Part shown: piece after piece, positions 17,319 through 27,286 of the stretch | Numbering within the stretch: the first letter of the stretch is position 1 | Layout: the number at the start of each line of letters is the position of its first letter | Assembly: GCF_044068625.1 (NCBI RefSeq) | Contig: NZ_JBIPKH010000001.1 | Span: 124,001 to 188,000, forward strand | Direction: 5' to 3' | From: Desulfurivibrio sp044068625 | GTDB lineage: Bacteria; Desulfobacterota; Desulfobulbia; Desulfobulbales; Desulfurivibrionaceae | Length of the DNA stretch: 64,000 bases | Program-made: the position numbers and the translations under genes | The notes under the pieces: model-generated | What the model saw: only the letters and a program-made list of their open reading frames with translations | Database searches by the model: none | Told to the model about the DNA's origin: nothing

Positions 17319-18364
17319 GCGACCGCCCCCGTCCGGCGACAAAAATCGATCAGGGCCTCGAGCTTGCCCAGGGCAGTACCGTCGGCCACCAGGGAGCGGG
17401 CCAGCTCGACCCCGGCTGCCAGGTTCGGACAACGCTGGGCCGCCAACAAAACGGCGGCGGCATTGAGCAGCACCGTATCCAGCCGGGGGCCGGGCTCACC
17501 GGCCAGAATCGCCCGAACCAGGGCCGCCGACTCGGCGGCATCGGCGCCCCCGCTTATCTCCCCAATGGTGGCCCGTCTGATTCCCAGTTCTTCCGGCTCG
17601 ATGAGGTAGGAGATCACCTCGCCGTTGCGGTATTCAGCAACCCGGGTGGGGCCGGTCACCGTGATCTCATCGACATTGCCCTCGCCGCAGACCACCAGGG
17701 CCCGGCGACAACCCAAACGACCCAGTACCGTGGCCAGGGTCTCCACCAGCGCGGGGTCATAGACCCCCATCACCTGGACGTTGGCCCCGGCCGGATTGGT
17801 CAGCGGCCCCAGGATGTTGAAGATGGTACGAATTCCGATCTCCCGCCGGGGGCCGATGGCATGTTTCATCGCCCCGTGGAGAGCGGGGGCAAACATAAAG
17901 CCGATTCCAACCTCGCGGATCGCCCGACTGATCGCTGGAGGCGACAGGTTTAAATCAACGCCCAGGGCCTCCAAAACATCGGCGCTGCCGCAGGAGCTGG
18001 TGACGGAACGGTTACCATGCTTGGCCACCGGCAAGCCGGCGGCGGCCACCACGAAAGCGGTGGTGGTGGAGACATTGAAGGTTCCGGAAGAGTCGCCGCC
18101 GGTCCCGCAGGTATCGACCAGGACCTGGCCGGCCGCCAGTTCGGCGGCCGAAAAGGGGGTCACCGGGGTGGCCTTCTCCCGCATTACCCGGGCGGCGCCG
18201 GTGATCTCGGCCACCGTTTCCCCCTTGAGGCGCAACGCGGTGATAAAGGCGGCGATCTGGGCGGGAGTGGCCTCCCCCCCCATGATCTCGTTCATCACCA
18301 CCACCATCCCGGGTTCGTCGAGATCATGGCCGCTCACCACCTTGGCAATCGCTTCCTTAATCAT
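17315..18364 (-). CDS. trpD: Anthranilate phosphoribosyltransferase
   Basis: Transfers the phosphoribosyl group from PRPP to anthranilate. The 349-residue protein shows DTCGTGGDSSGTFNVST (PRPP loop), KHGNRSVTSSCGSADVLEALG, FMFAPALHGAMK and RTIFNILGPLTNPA. It sits between trpG (22-nt gap) and trpC (4-nt overlap). It is a separate enzyme and not fused to TrpG as in enterobacteria. Confidence 0.96.
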   Translation of the reverse strand: MIKEAIAKVVSGHDLDEPGMVVVMNEIMGGEATPAQIAAFITALRLKGETVAEITGAARVMREKATPVTPFSAAELAAGQVLVDTCGTGGDSSGTFNVSTTTAFVVAAAGLPVAKHGNRSVTSSCGSADVLEALGVDLNLSPPAISRAIREVGIGFMFAPALHGAMKHAIGPRREIGIRTIFNILGPLTNPAGANVQVMGVYDPALVETLATVLGRLGCRRALVVCGEGNVDEITVTGPTRVAEYRNGEVISYLIEPEELGIRRATIGEISGGADAAESAALVRAILAGEPGPRLDTVLLNAAAVLLAAQRCPNLAAGVELARSLVADGTALGKLEALIDFCRRTGAVA

Positions 18365-18386
18365 GGGCTCTCCTCAAATAAACAGC

Positions 18387-18964
18387 CTAGCCCAGGTTGG
18401 GATAAGCCGGATCGATGAAATTTCGCAGCAGGGCGACTCCGGCGGGAGTCATGATCGATTCGGGATGAAACTGCACCCCCTCCACCGCCAGCTCCCGGTG
18501 GCGCAGCCCCATCAGTTCGCCCTGGTCGGTCCGGGCGGTGATCTCGAAACAGGCGGGCAGGCTGGCCTCATCCACCATCAGGGAGTGGTAACGCATCGCC
18601 TCGAAGGGGTTGGGCAGGCCCCGAAAAACCCCTCGGCCGTCATGGGTGACCGGACTGGTCTTGCCGTGCATCAACCGGGAGGCCCGGACAATTTTACCAC
18701 CGAACGCCTCACCGATGGCCTGATGGCCCAGACAGACCCCCAGGATCGGCAGCTTGCCGCTGAAATGCCGGATGGCGGCAATGGAGATCCCCGCCTGGAC
18801 CGGAGTGCAGGGGCCGGGAGAGATCAGCAGCCGATCGGGCCGACAGGCCTCGATGGCGGCCAGATCCACCTCATCGTTGCGGAAGATGGTCATCTCCGCC
18901 CCCATCCCGCCGATGGTCTGAACGATGTTATAGGTAAAAGAATCGTAGTTATCGATCACCACAA

Positions 18965-18968
<4 letters not shown>
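18387..18968 (-). CDS. trpG: Anthranilate synthase component II (glutamine amidotransferase)
   Basis: Supplies ammonia from glutamine to TrpE. The start at ATG 18968 gives MIVVIDNYDSFTYNIVQ, the family N-terminus, and overlaps the trpE stop (ATGA). The catalytic triad region is clear: nucleophile Cys in GVCLGHQAIGEAFGG and the His-x-Glu pair in VQFHPESIMT. Length is 193 residues. It may also serve aminodeoxychorismate synthase, as in other bacteria with one amidotransferase. Confidence 0.95.
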
Positions 18969-20494
<1,526 letters not shown>

Positions 20495-20519
20495 GGGAAT
20501 TCCTGTGTAAGAACAAGAA

Positions 20520-20552
20520 AGCCACGGTCAACCCGCACGGGTAGCCATGGCT
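20520..20552 (-). promoter_or_regulatory. Leader hairpin before trpE (possible attenuator)
   Basis: On the minus strand AGCCATGGCTACCCG pairs with CGGGTTGACCGTGGCT, with a G-U pair, one mismatch and one bulge, and is followed by TTTCTTGTTCTT. This could be an attenuator or a second terminator behind rpsT. I found no leader peptide with tandem Trp codons, so classical attenuation is not supported. Confidence 0.4.
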
Positions 20553-20565
20553 TGCAAGCGCTACT

Positions 20566-20583
20566 AAAAAGGGGTTCAACCCC
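20566..20583 (-). terminator. Terminator of rpsT
   Basis: Minus strand GGGGTTGAACCCC followed by five T residues, 8 nt after the rpsT stop codon. It is short but fits a factor-independent terminator. Confidence 0.55.
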
Positions 20584-20591
20584 GGAAGGAA

Positions 20592-20864
20592 CTAGGCATT
20601 TTGCGACAGGGCATTGACCCGGCGGCTCAAGCGGGACACCTTGCGGGCGGCGGTATTGCGATGAAGGGTGCCCTTGTTCACCGCCCGATCCAAACCGGGA
20701 ACCGCGGCCTGAAGGGCCTCGCGGGCCTGCTCGGGAGAGTTGGCGGTCACCGCCTCGTTAACCCGCCGCACCAGGGTCTTGAGCCGGGTACGGTTGGCCC
20801 GGTTGCGCTCGCGACGAACCTCGTTCTGCCGATTTCTCTTCATTGCCGACTTATGATTGGCCAA
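20592..20864 (-). CDS. rpsT: 30S ribosomal protein S20
   Basis: Small basic 16S rRNA-binding protein. The 90-residue sequence begins MANHKSAMKRNRQNEVRRERN and has the typical helical Lys/Arg-rich pattern (TRLKTLVRRVNEAV, VNKGTLHRNTAARKVSRLSRRV). It is transcribed alone from a good promoter and followed by a short terminator and the trp operon. Confidence 0.97.
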   Translation of the reverse strand: MANHKSAMKRNRQNEVRRERNRANRTRLKTLVRRVNEAVTANSPEQAREALQAAVPGLDRAVNKGTLHRNTAARKVSRLSRRVNALSQNA

Positions 20865-20976
20865 AGCTAGATCTCCTTAAGAAAAAATAGTGTTCTTTCC
20901 TGCCACCGCGGGCCTCGGGCCGGAGCGGGGAACGTTCCGACGGGCACCAGACACGGCGGCCCATGCAAAAGGAGGA

Positions 20977-21005
20977 ATAGTACCGTTGTTGTCCTCCGGT
21001 GTCAA
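20977..21005 (-). promoter_or_regulatory. Sigma-70-type promoter of rpsT
   Basis: Minus strand TTGACA (21005-21000), 17-nt spacer, TACTAT (20982-20977). This near-consensus promoter gives a leader of about 105 nt before the rpsT start. Confidence 0.65.
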
Positions 21006-21119
21006 GCGGCAAGCCGGAGAAAAAAATCTTTCCCGGCAGGTTGCCCGGCCGTCAGCGGCAACATAATGCGCCCAGCTCCGAAAGAAAATGATTTTTTTCT
21101 GCAAAATCAAATACTATGC

Positions 21120-21149
21120 TTGCCCGAGCACCTTAAAATCGGCTACTTT
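21120..21149 (+). promoter_or_regulatory. Candidate promoter of the cdaA operon
   Basis: TTGCCC (21120-21125), 18-nt spacer, TACTTT (21144-21149), about 70 nt before the cdaA start. The 356-bp gap 20865-21220 holds this and the divergent rpsT promoter; no gene is visible in it. Confidence 0.4.
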
Positions 21150-21220
21150 ATCAGACACCACGGCGCAAGCAGGCCCAGATCGGCCCCCAGCCAACATCAT
21201 TACAACGGTTCTACAGATAG

Positions 21221-22012
21221 ATGCTCACAATCCTCACCTCATTGCGCTGGCAAGACTTTCTCGATATCCTGATCGTTGCATACCTTATTTATCGTGTAAT
21301 CCTGTTGATCAGGGGCACCAGGGCCGTCCAGATGCTCATCGGCATCGCCGTCCTGATCGTCATCTATTTCGCCGCCCGGGAGCTGGAATTTCTCACCCTC
21401 TACTGGCTGCTCAGCACCTTTCTCAGTTCGATCTTCCTGATCATCATCATCATATTTCAAAGAGATATCCGCCGGGCTCTGGCCCAGTTCGGTCGCACCC
21501 CCTTCGGCAAATCCAGCGAGGAGACCACCCAGATTCTGACCGAGGTCACCACGGCCGCCTTTCTGCTGTCCCGGGAGCGGATCGGAGGGCTGATCGTGAT
21601 TGAACGGGAGACCGGACTCAAGGATTTTTTGGAGCTGGGCCACCGGCTCGATTCCCTGATCAGCCACCAGCTCCTCTTCTCGTTGTTCCTCCAAGACTCC
21701 CCTCTCCACGATGGGGCCGTGATCATCAAGGACCAGCGGATCGTAGCCGCCGGCTGTGTACTGCCGTTGACTAAAAACCCTTACATCAGCAAACACCTGG
21801 GCACCCGCCACCGGGCCGCCATCGGCATTTCCGAAGAGACCGATGCCGTGGTGGTGGTGATCTCCGAGGAAACCGGCCACGTTTCCCTGGCCCAGCATGG
21901 GGCCCTGACCCTGGACCTGGATGAGAAGGGCCTGAAAAGCCGCCTGGATGCCATTTTTCTCCCAAAAGAGTATATTTCGCCGAAAATATGGAAAAACTGG
22001 TTGAACAGATAA
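21221..22012 (+). CDS. cdaA: Membrane diadenylate cyclase CdaA
   Basis: Makes cyclic di-AMP from two ATP. The 263-residue protein has three N-terminal membrane helices (ILIVAYLIYRVILLI, MLIGIAVLIVIYFAA, FLSSIFLIIIIIFQ) and a DAC domain with the catalytic DGA (DSPLHDGAVIIK) and RHR (LGTRHRAAIGISEETDAVVVVISEE is its core) motifs. It overlaps cdaR by 25 nt. The cdaA-cdaR-glmM order is the conserved c-di-AMP/cell-wall cluster of Firmicutes and is also found in Desulfobacterota. Confidence 0.94.
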   Translation: MLTILTSLRWQDFLDILIVAYLIYRVILLIRGTRAVQMLIGIAVLIVIYFAARELEFLTLYWLLSTFLSSIFLIIIIIFQRDIRRALAQFGRTPFGKSSEETTQILTEVTTAAFLLSRERIGGLIVIERETGLKDFLELGHRLDSLISHQLLFSLFLQDSPLHDGAVIIKDQRIVAAGCVLPLTKNPYISKHLGTRHRAAIGISEETDAVVVVISEETGHVSLAQHGALTLDLDEKGLKSRLDAIFLPKEYISPKIWKNWLNR

Positions 22013-22959
22013 AGAAAATCGCCACCGTCGAATACACCGACTACTGGCCCAAGGATTGGGTCCTGCGACTGCTGGCTCTTTTTTTCGCCATCTTCCTCTG
22101 GTACTTCGTGGTGGGAGAGGACAAGGTGGACACCCACCTGCTGGTCCCGGTGGAGTTGGTCAACCTGCCCCGTGATCTGGTGATCGCCAACCAGTTCAAG
22201 CAGCAGCTGGAGGTAACCATCACCGGTCCCCGGGGCCTGATCGATGGACTGCGGCGTCAGCCCATCACCCGAACCATCAATCTGGCCGAGGCCAAGCCCG
22301 GCACCATGGCGATCCGCAACGAAGCGGAATCGCTCCCCTTTCCCCGGGGAATTGAAGTCTTACGAATCCAGCCGGCCCACACCACCCTGGTGATCGACCG
22401 ATTGAAAGAGAAAATGCTGCCGATCCAGGCGGAAACCAGGGGGGAGCCGGCCCCGGGCTTTGAACTGGCCAGCCTGCGACTGGAACCGGCCGCCATCACC
22501 ATCAATGGCCCGGAGGCCCTGCTTGATCGCATCAATCTGCTGCGCACCACCCCCATCGACCTCTCCGGCCTTAACTCCACCACCATCCGCCAAACCCCCC
22601 TGCTCCTGGACCAGGAGCTGCTGGAGTTGCTGGGAGAGGCAATGGTAAACGCCATGATCGAGATCCAGGAAAAAACCGGCGAGCTCACCCTGCGGGAGGT
22701 GGAGCCGGTGTTGATCGATCGCCGGGAGCAGTTCAGCTACACCCTTAGCCCCCGCGCCCTGCAACTGCGGCTGCTGGCCCCCTTAAGCCTCCATCGCGAC
22801 CCGGCGGCCCTTCGCCAGCGGGTCGTCCTGACCCTGCAGGTGGGCGAACTGGAGGCCGGCAGCCATCGTCTGCCCCCCCTGGTCACCACCGATGACAAGA
22901 TCAGCGTGGTCGCCATCAACCCGGAACAGATCACCGTAAAAGTGACCGAAACCAAATAA
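21988..22959 (+). CDS. cdaR: YbbR-domain regulator of CdaA
   Basis: A 323-residue protein with one N-terminal membrane helix (WVLRLLALFFAIFLWYFVVG) and an extracytoplasmic chain of YbbR repeats (VPVELVNLPRDLVIANQ, VTITGPRGLIDGL, ITINGPEALLDRI). YbbR proteins bind and modulate CdaA in the cell membrane. The start overlaps the cdaA end and glmM follows by 13 nt, so all three are one unit. Sequence similarity of YbbR repeats is low; the call rests on the topology and context. Confidence 0.85.
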   Translation: MEKLVEQIKKIATVEYTDYWPKDWVLRLLALFFAIFLWYFVVGEDKVDTHLLVPVELVNLPRDLVIANQFKQQLEVTITGPRGLIDGLRRQPITRTINLAEAKPGTMAIRNEAESLPFPRGIEVLRIQPAHTTLVIDRLKEKMLPIQAETRGEPAPGFELASLRLEPAAITINGPEALLDRINLLRTTPIDLSGLNSTTIRQTPLLLDQELLELLGEAMVNAMIEIQEKTGELTLREVEPVLIDRREQFSYTLSPRALQLRLLAPLSLHRDPAALRQRVVLTLQVGELEAGSHRLPPLVTTDDKISVVAINPEQITVKVTETK

Positions 22960-22972
22960 TTGAGCGAGAGAG

Positions 22973-24325
22973 ATGAGAAGACTCTTTGGAACCGACGGCA
23001 TCCGCGGTGAAGCCAACCTCTATCCGATGACCACCGAAATCGCCATGCAGGTAGGCCGGGGGATCGCCTTTCTGGTCAAACGCCAGCGCCGCCGCCACCG
23101 GATCGTGATCGGCAAGGACACCCGGCTCTCCGGTTACATGATCGAAAACGCCTTGGCCGCCGGAATCTGCTCCATGGGGGTGGACATTCTGCTGGTCGGC
23201 CCCCTGCCCACCCCCGGCATCGCCTTTATCACCACCAGCATGCGGGCCGATGCCGGCCTGGTGATCTCCGCCTCCCACAACCCTTTTCAGGATAACGGGA
23301 TCAAAATTTTTGCCCATGACGGCTTCAAGCTGCCCGATGCCGAGGAGCTGGCCATCGAAGAGCTGATCTTCTCCCAGAAGATGGCAACCCTGCGCCCCAC
23401 CGCCGACGAGATCGGCCGGGCCTCCCGGATCGAGGACGCCCGGGGCCGCTACATCGTTTTCCTGAAGAACACCTTCCCCGCCCAGTACACCCTGGATGAT
23501 TTTCATATTGTCCTGGATTGCGCCCACGGCGCCACCTACGGAGTAGCCCCCGCCGTTTTCACCGAGCTGGGGGCCAGGGTAACCTGCCTGGGGATTGAGC
23601 CGGACGGCACCAACATCAACCGGGAGTGCGGAGCCCTCTGCCCGGAACTGATGGCGAGCAAGGTCCGGGAGCTGGGCGCCGATATCGGCATCGCCCTGGA
23701 TGGCGACGGTGACCGGCTGATCGTGGCCGATGAAAATGGGGAGGTTCTCAACGGGGATCAGGTGATGGCGATCTGCGCCGCCGACCTGATGGCCCGTAAG
23801 AAGTTGCGCAAAAAAACCCTGGTCGCCACGGTGATGAGCAACCTGGGCCTCGAGCTGTTCATGCGCCAGCTGGGGGGCCGCCTGGAGCGCACCCAGGTGG
23901 GTGACCGTTATGTGGTGGAACGGATGCGGGCCAAGGGCTACAATTTCGGGGGCGAGCAGTCCGGCCATCTGATCTTCCTCGACCACAACACCACCGGTGA
24001 CGGGATTCTGGCCGCTCTGCGCCTGTTGGTGGTTATGATCAAGGAGAACCGCAAGCTCTCGGAACTGGCCGGAAGAATGACCGTCCTCCCCCAGGTGTTG
24101 AAAAATGTCCGCCTGGAGCGCAAGGTGGCGGTCAGCGCCATCCCCGGCCTCAAGCAACAGGTCGCCCAGATGGAAGCGGCCCTGGGCGCCGACGGCCGCA
24201 TCCTGATCCGAGCCTCGGGCACCGAACCCCTGATCCGGGTGATGGTTGAAGGGAGCGATCGCCAGCGCATCGACGCCATGGCCGACGAACTTTGCGCCCA
24301 TATCCATGAAAGAGCGGCTCGATAA
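22973..24325 (+). CDS. glmM: Phosphoglucosamine mutase
   Basis: Interconverts glucosamine 6-phosphate and glucosamine 1-phosphate for peptidoglycan and lipopolysaccharide precursors. The 450-residue chain opens MRRLFGTDGIRGEANLYPM and has the phosphoserine loop ISASHNPFQDNGIKIF, the metal loop DGDGDRLIVAD, the sugar loop GGEQSGHLIF and the phosphate-binding loop RASGTEPLIRVMVEG. Its end overlaps the start of tlyA by 20 nt. Confidence 0.97.
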   Translation: MRRLFGTDGIRGEANLYPMTTEIAMQVGRGIAFLVKRQRRRHRIVIGKDTRLSGYMIENALAAGICSMGVDILLVGPLPTPGIAFITTSMRADAGLVISASHNPFQDNGIKIFAHDGFKLPDAEELAIEELIFSQKMATLRPTADEIGRASRIEDARGRYIVFLKNTFPAQYTLDDFHIVLDCAHGATYGVAPAVFTELGARVTCLGIEPDGTNINRECGALCPELMASKVRELGADIGIALDGDGDRLIVADENGEVLNGDQVMAICAADLMARKKLRKKTLVATVMSNLGLELFMRQLGGRLERTQVGDRYVVERMRAKGYNFGGEQSGHLIFLDHNTTGDGILAALRLLVVMIKENRKLSELAGRMTVLPQVLKNVRLERKVAVSAIPGLKQQVAQMEAALGADGRILIRASGTEPLIRVMVEGSDRQRIDAMADELCAHIHERAAR

Positions 24326-25058
24326 ACTGCTGGTGGCCCGGGGGCTGGCGCCGAGCCGCCCACGAGCCCAGGCGATCATCGCCGCCGGTCTGGTGCGCTC
24401 GGGGGACAAGGTGCTGGACAAGGCGGGCATGGCGGTGGCAAGCGACGCCCCCCTGGTGATCAAAGAGAACCCCTGCCCCTTTGTCAGCCGGGGCGGACTC
24501 AAGCTGGCCGGCGCCTTGGACCATTTCGCCATCGATCCCGCCGGGCTGATCTGCCTTGATATCGGGGCCTCCACCGGCGGCTTCACCGATTGTCTGCTGC
24601 AACGGGGGGCCGCCCGGGTTTACGCGGTGGATGTGGGCTACGGCCAACTGGCCTGGAAGCTGCGACAGGACCCCAGGGTGGTGGTGATGGAACGCACCAA
24701 TGCTCGCCACCTCACCCCCGGCGATCTGCCGGAACCGATGGACCTGACGGTCCTGGACGCCTCCTTCATCTCGCTTAAGCTGTTGCTGCCTCCACTCTTG
24801 GCCCTGCTGCGGCCGAGTGCCGGGATCATCGCTCTGATCAAACCGCAATTCGAGGTGGGCAAGGGCCGGGTGGGCAAGGGGGGGGTGGTAAGGGATCAGG
24901 AGCTCCACCAGGAGGTTGTTGCCGCGCTCAGGGAGTTTGCCCAAGGATTAAAGCTGAACTGGGTGGGGGTGGTTCCATCCCCCATTCTGGGCCCCAAGGG
25001 CAACCGGGAATTCCTCGCTTATCTCACCTTCAGCGACGAACTTTCGGGTCATCGGTAA
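24306..25058 (+). CDS. tlyA: TlyA-family rRNA 2'-O-methyltransferase
   Basis: Methylates ribose 2'-OH of cytidines in 16S/23S rRNA; once annotated as haemolysin A. The start at ATG 24306 gives the S4-type RNA-binding N-terminus MKERLDKLLVARGLAPSR; the frame extends upstream only as a shadow of glmM. The methyltransferase core has CPFVSRGGLKL, CLDIGASTGGFTDCLL, AVDVGYGQLAW and LTVLDASFIS. Length is 250 residues, normal. Confidence 0.92.
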   Translation: MKERLDKLLVARGLAPSRPRAQAIIAAGLVRSGDKVLDKAGMAVASDAPLVIKENPCPFVSRGGLKLAGALDHFAIDPAGLICLDIGASTGGFTDCLLQRGAARVYAVDVGYGQLAWKLRQDPRVVVMERTNARHLTPGDLPEPMDLTVLDASFISLKLLLPPLLALLRPSAGIIALIKPQFEVGKGRVGKGGVVRDQELHQEVVAALREFAQGLKLNWVGVVPSPILGPKGNREFLAYLTFSDELSGHR

Positions 25059-25070
25059 AGGAGGCGAAAG

Positions 25071-26675
25071 ATGGAACAGGCGTCCGGCGCTCAGCGCAGC
25101 AACACCCGCCTGCACGAGCACCTTGCCCGACTGGCGGAGATCGGCATCGCCCTCTCCTCCGAAAAGAACCTGCCGGTTCTGCTGGAAAAGATCGTCGACG
25201 AGGCGCGCAGTCTGGCCGGAGCCGACGCCGGCACCCTTTATCTGACTGATGGGGAGCGGGACCAGCTGGAATTCGCCATCATCCAGAACCAGACCATGAA
25301 GATCCGGATGGGAGGGGCCGCCGGCCCCATCACCTGGCCACCGATCCCTCTGCATCTCGACGGGGCACCCAACCACGCCAACGTCTCCTCCTCCGTGGCC
25401 ATGACCGGCAAGATTGTCAATATTCCCGACGTTTACCAGGCGGAAGGTTACGATTTCTCCGGCACCAAACAGTTCGATGCGGGCACCGGCTACCGCTCCC
25501 AGTCGATGCTGGTCATCCCCATGCGCAACAAGGAGCGGGAGGTGATCGGAGTTTTGCAGCTGATCAACGCCCTCAGCCCGGAGAGCGGTCGACCGATTCC
25601 ATTCCCGGCCGAAAACGTCGACCTGGTGGCCTCGCTGGCCTCCCAGGCGGCGGTGGCCATCACCAATGTTCGCCTCTACCGTGACCTGGAACTGCTTTTC
25701 GACGCCTTTATCCAGGCCATCGCCACCGCCATCGATGAAAAGTCACCCTATACCGCCGGTCATATCCGGCGGGTACAGCAACTGACCATGGCCACCGCCA
25801 GGGCGATTAACCAGGAGAATACGGGCCCCCTTGCCGGGTTCAGGCTCAACGAGGACCAGATGCGGGAGTTAAGCCTGGCCGGCTGGCTGCATGATATCGG
25901 CAAGATCGTCACCCCCGAGCATGTGATGGACAAGTCCAGCAAACTGGAGACCATTTTTGACCGCATCCAGCTGGTTGAAGCCCGCTACGAGGTGCTGAAA
26001 CGGGATCAACGAATCCGCCAACTGGAGGCCCAACTGGCCGGCCGGCAATCCACCGTTGCCACCGCCCCCCCTCCCTCACCCCAGGCCGACGGCAGCGCCG
26101 AACAGCTTGAAGAGGAGAAACAGTTTGTCAGTCACTGCAACCTGCCGGGTGAATACCTGGGCGATGAGCAGATTGCCCGCCTGAAAAAAATCGCCGCCCG
26201 GTCGTGGCACAACAACGGCAGTCCCGAGCCCCTGCTCAAAGAGGATGAGCTGAACAATCTTCTGGTCCGCAAGGGTAATCTGACCTCCGCGGAACGCCAG
26301 ACCATCGAAAATCACGCCATGGTCACCTATAAGATGCTCAAACAGTTACCCTTTCCCAAAAAGCTGCGGCATGTGGCGGAATACGCCGCCGCCCACCATG
26401 AAAAGCTTGACGGCAGCGGCTACCCCTTTAGACTCAAGGCCCGGGATATCCCGCCCCAGGCCAGAATAATCGCCATCGCCGACATCTTCGAGGCCCTTAC
26501 CTCCCGTGACCGGCCCTACAAAAAAGCGATGCCGGTGAGCCGGGCCCTCAGGATCATGACGGCCATGAAAAATGAGGGACACATCGACCCGGATATCTTT
26601 GATTTATTTGTGAAACACAAAGTTTACCAGGAATATGCCCGCCGGGAGCTGGATCCGTCCCAGTGGGACTGTTGA
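25071..26675 (+). CDS. GAF/HD-GYP c-di-GMP phosphodiesterase-like protein with internal insertion
   Basis: A 534-residue cytosolic signalling enzyme. Residues 15-200 form a GAF sensor. Residues 210-530 form an HD-GYP domain: HIRRV, HDIGKIVTPEHVMDKSS (HD at 274-275), and the GYP part HHEKLDGSGYP (442-452), with IADIFEALTSRDRPYKK after it. Between the HD core and the GYP half lies an insertion of roughly 115 residues (about 290-405), with a coiled coil and a Pro-rich linker. All metal-site residues expected for hydrolysis of cyclic di-GMP appear present. It follows tlyA by 12 nt. Confidence 0.85.
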   Translation: MEQASGAQRSNTRLHEHLARLAEIGIALSSEKNLPVLLEKIVDEARSLAGADAGTLYLTDGERDQLEFAIIQNQTMKIRMGGAAGPITWPPIPLHLDGAPNHANVSSSVAMTGKIVNIPDVYQAEGYDFSGTKQFDAGTGYRSQSMLVIPMRNKEREVIGVLQLINALSPESGRPIPFPAENVDLVASLASQAAVAITNVRLYRDLELLFDAFIQAIATAIDEKSPYTAGHIRRVQQLTMATARAINQENTGPLAGFRLNEDQMRELSLAGWLHDIGKIVTPEHVMDKSSKLETIFDRIQLVEARYEVLKRDQRIRQLEAQLAGRQSTVATAPPPSPQADGSAEQLEEEKQFVSHCNLPGEYLGDEQIARLKKIAARSWHNNGSPEPLLKEDELNNLLVRKGNLTSAERQTIENHAMVTYKMLKQLPFPKKLRHVAEYAAAHHEKLDGSGYPFRLKARDIPPQARIIAIADIFEALTSRDRPYKKAMPVSRALRIMTAMKNEGHIDPDIFDLFVKHKVYQEYARRELDPSQWDC

Positions 26676-26707
26676 CCAAGTTTACCGACCCGGCCGCGCT
26701 CTTGCGG

Positions 26708-26736
26708 TTGACTTACCTTTGGCTTGGTGCTAACTT
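26708..26736 (+). promoter_or_regulatory. Sigma-70-type promoter of the SH3 protein gene
   Basis: TTGACT (26708-26713), 17-nt spacer, TAACTT (26731-26736), 41 nt before the start of the SH3-domain gene. Confidence 0.5.
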
Positions 26737-26777
26737 ATCGGTTTTACAAGACGCTTTATCTAAACAGGAGCATCCCC

Positions 26778-27257
26778 ATGAGCCTTCCCAACACTCTTTT
26801 CCCCTTTCGTCGCGGAATTATGGCCATCATGGCCATCACCTTGCTCTTCGCCCTGCCCGGTGCGGCAGCGGCTGAGTATGTCAGTATCCAGCGGGAGAAG
26901 GTCAATATCCGCTCCGGCCCCAGTACCGACCACGAGATCCTCTGGGAGATTTTCCGCGGCTTCCCCCTCCAGGTCACGGAGCGGCGGGGTGAATGGGCCC
27001 GGGTGGTTGACTTCGAAGGTGATCGGGGCTGGATCTTCACCCCACTGCTCAGCAATGACAAAAGAGTGATTGTCCGGGTCAACACCGCCAACATGCGAAC
27101 CGGCCCCGGCACCAACTACGAAGTGATGGCCACGGTCCGTTACGGGGTGATCTTCGAGCCCGTTGAACGGCGGCGCGACTGGATCAAGGTGAAACATGCC
27201 GATGGCACCACCGGCTGGATCAGCGAACAACTACTCTGGCCGGCCGACATCATCTGA
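26778..27257 (+). CDS. Secreted protein with two bacterial SH3 domains
   Basis: A 159-residue exported protein. The start is ATG 26778, 7 nt after AGGAG; the open frame begins 54 nt earlier without a ribosome site. A signal peptide (MAIMAITLLFALPGAAAA) is followed by two SH3b repeats: VNIRSGPSTDHEILWEIFRG and ANMRTGPGTNYEVMATVRYG, each ending in a GW dipeptide (RGWIFTPLL, TGWISEQLL). Such domains bind peptidoglycan or cell-surface peptides. No enzymatic domain is attached. Confidence 0.8.
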   Translation: MSLPNTLFPFRRGIMAIMAITLLFALPGAAAAEYVSIQREKVNIRSGPSTDHEILWEIFRGFPLQVTERRGEWARVVDFEGDRGWIFTPLLSNDKRVIVRVNTANMRTGPGTNYEVMATVRYGVIFEPVERRRDWIKVKHADGTTGWISEQLLWPADII

Positions 27258-27286
27258 TCTCCACTGTTAATGCAGAGGTAAACAAT

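Noticed and set aside
22931..24586. 551-codon minus-strand frame opposite glmM and tlyA
   Set aside because: Antisense shadow; no start signal or motif.
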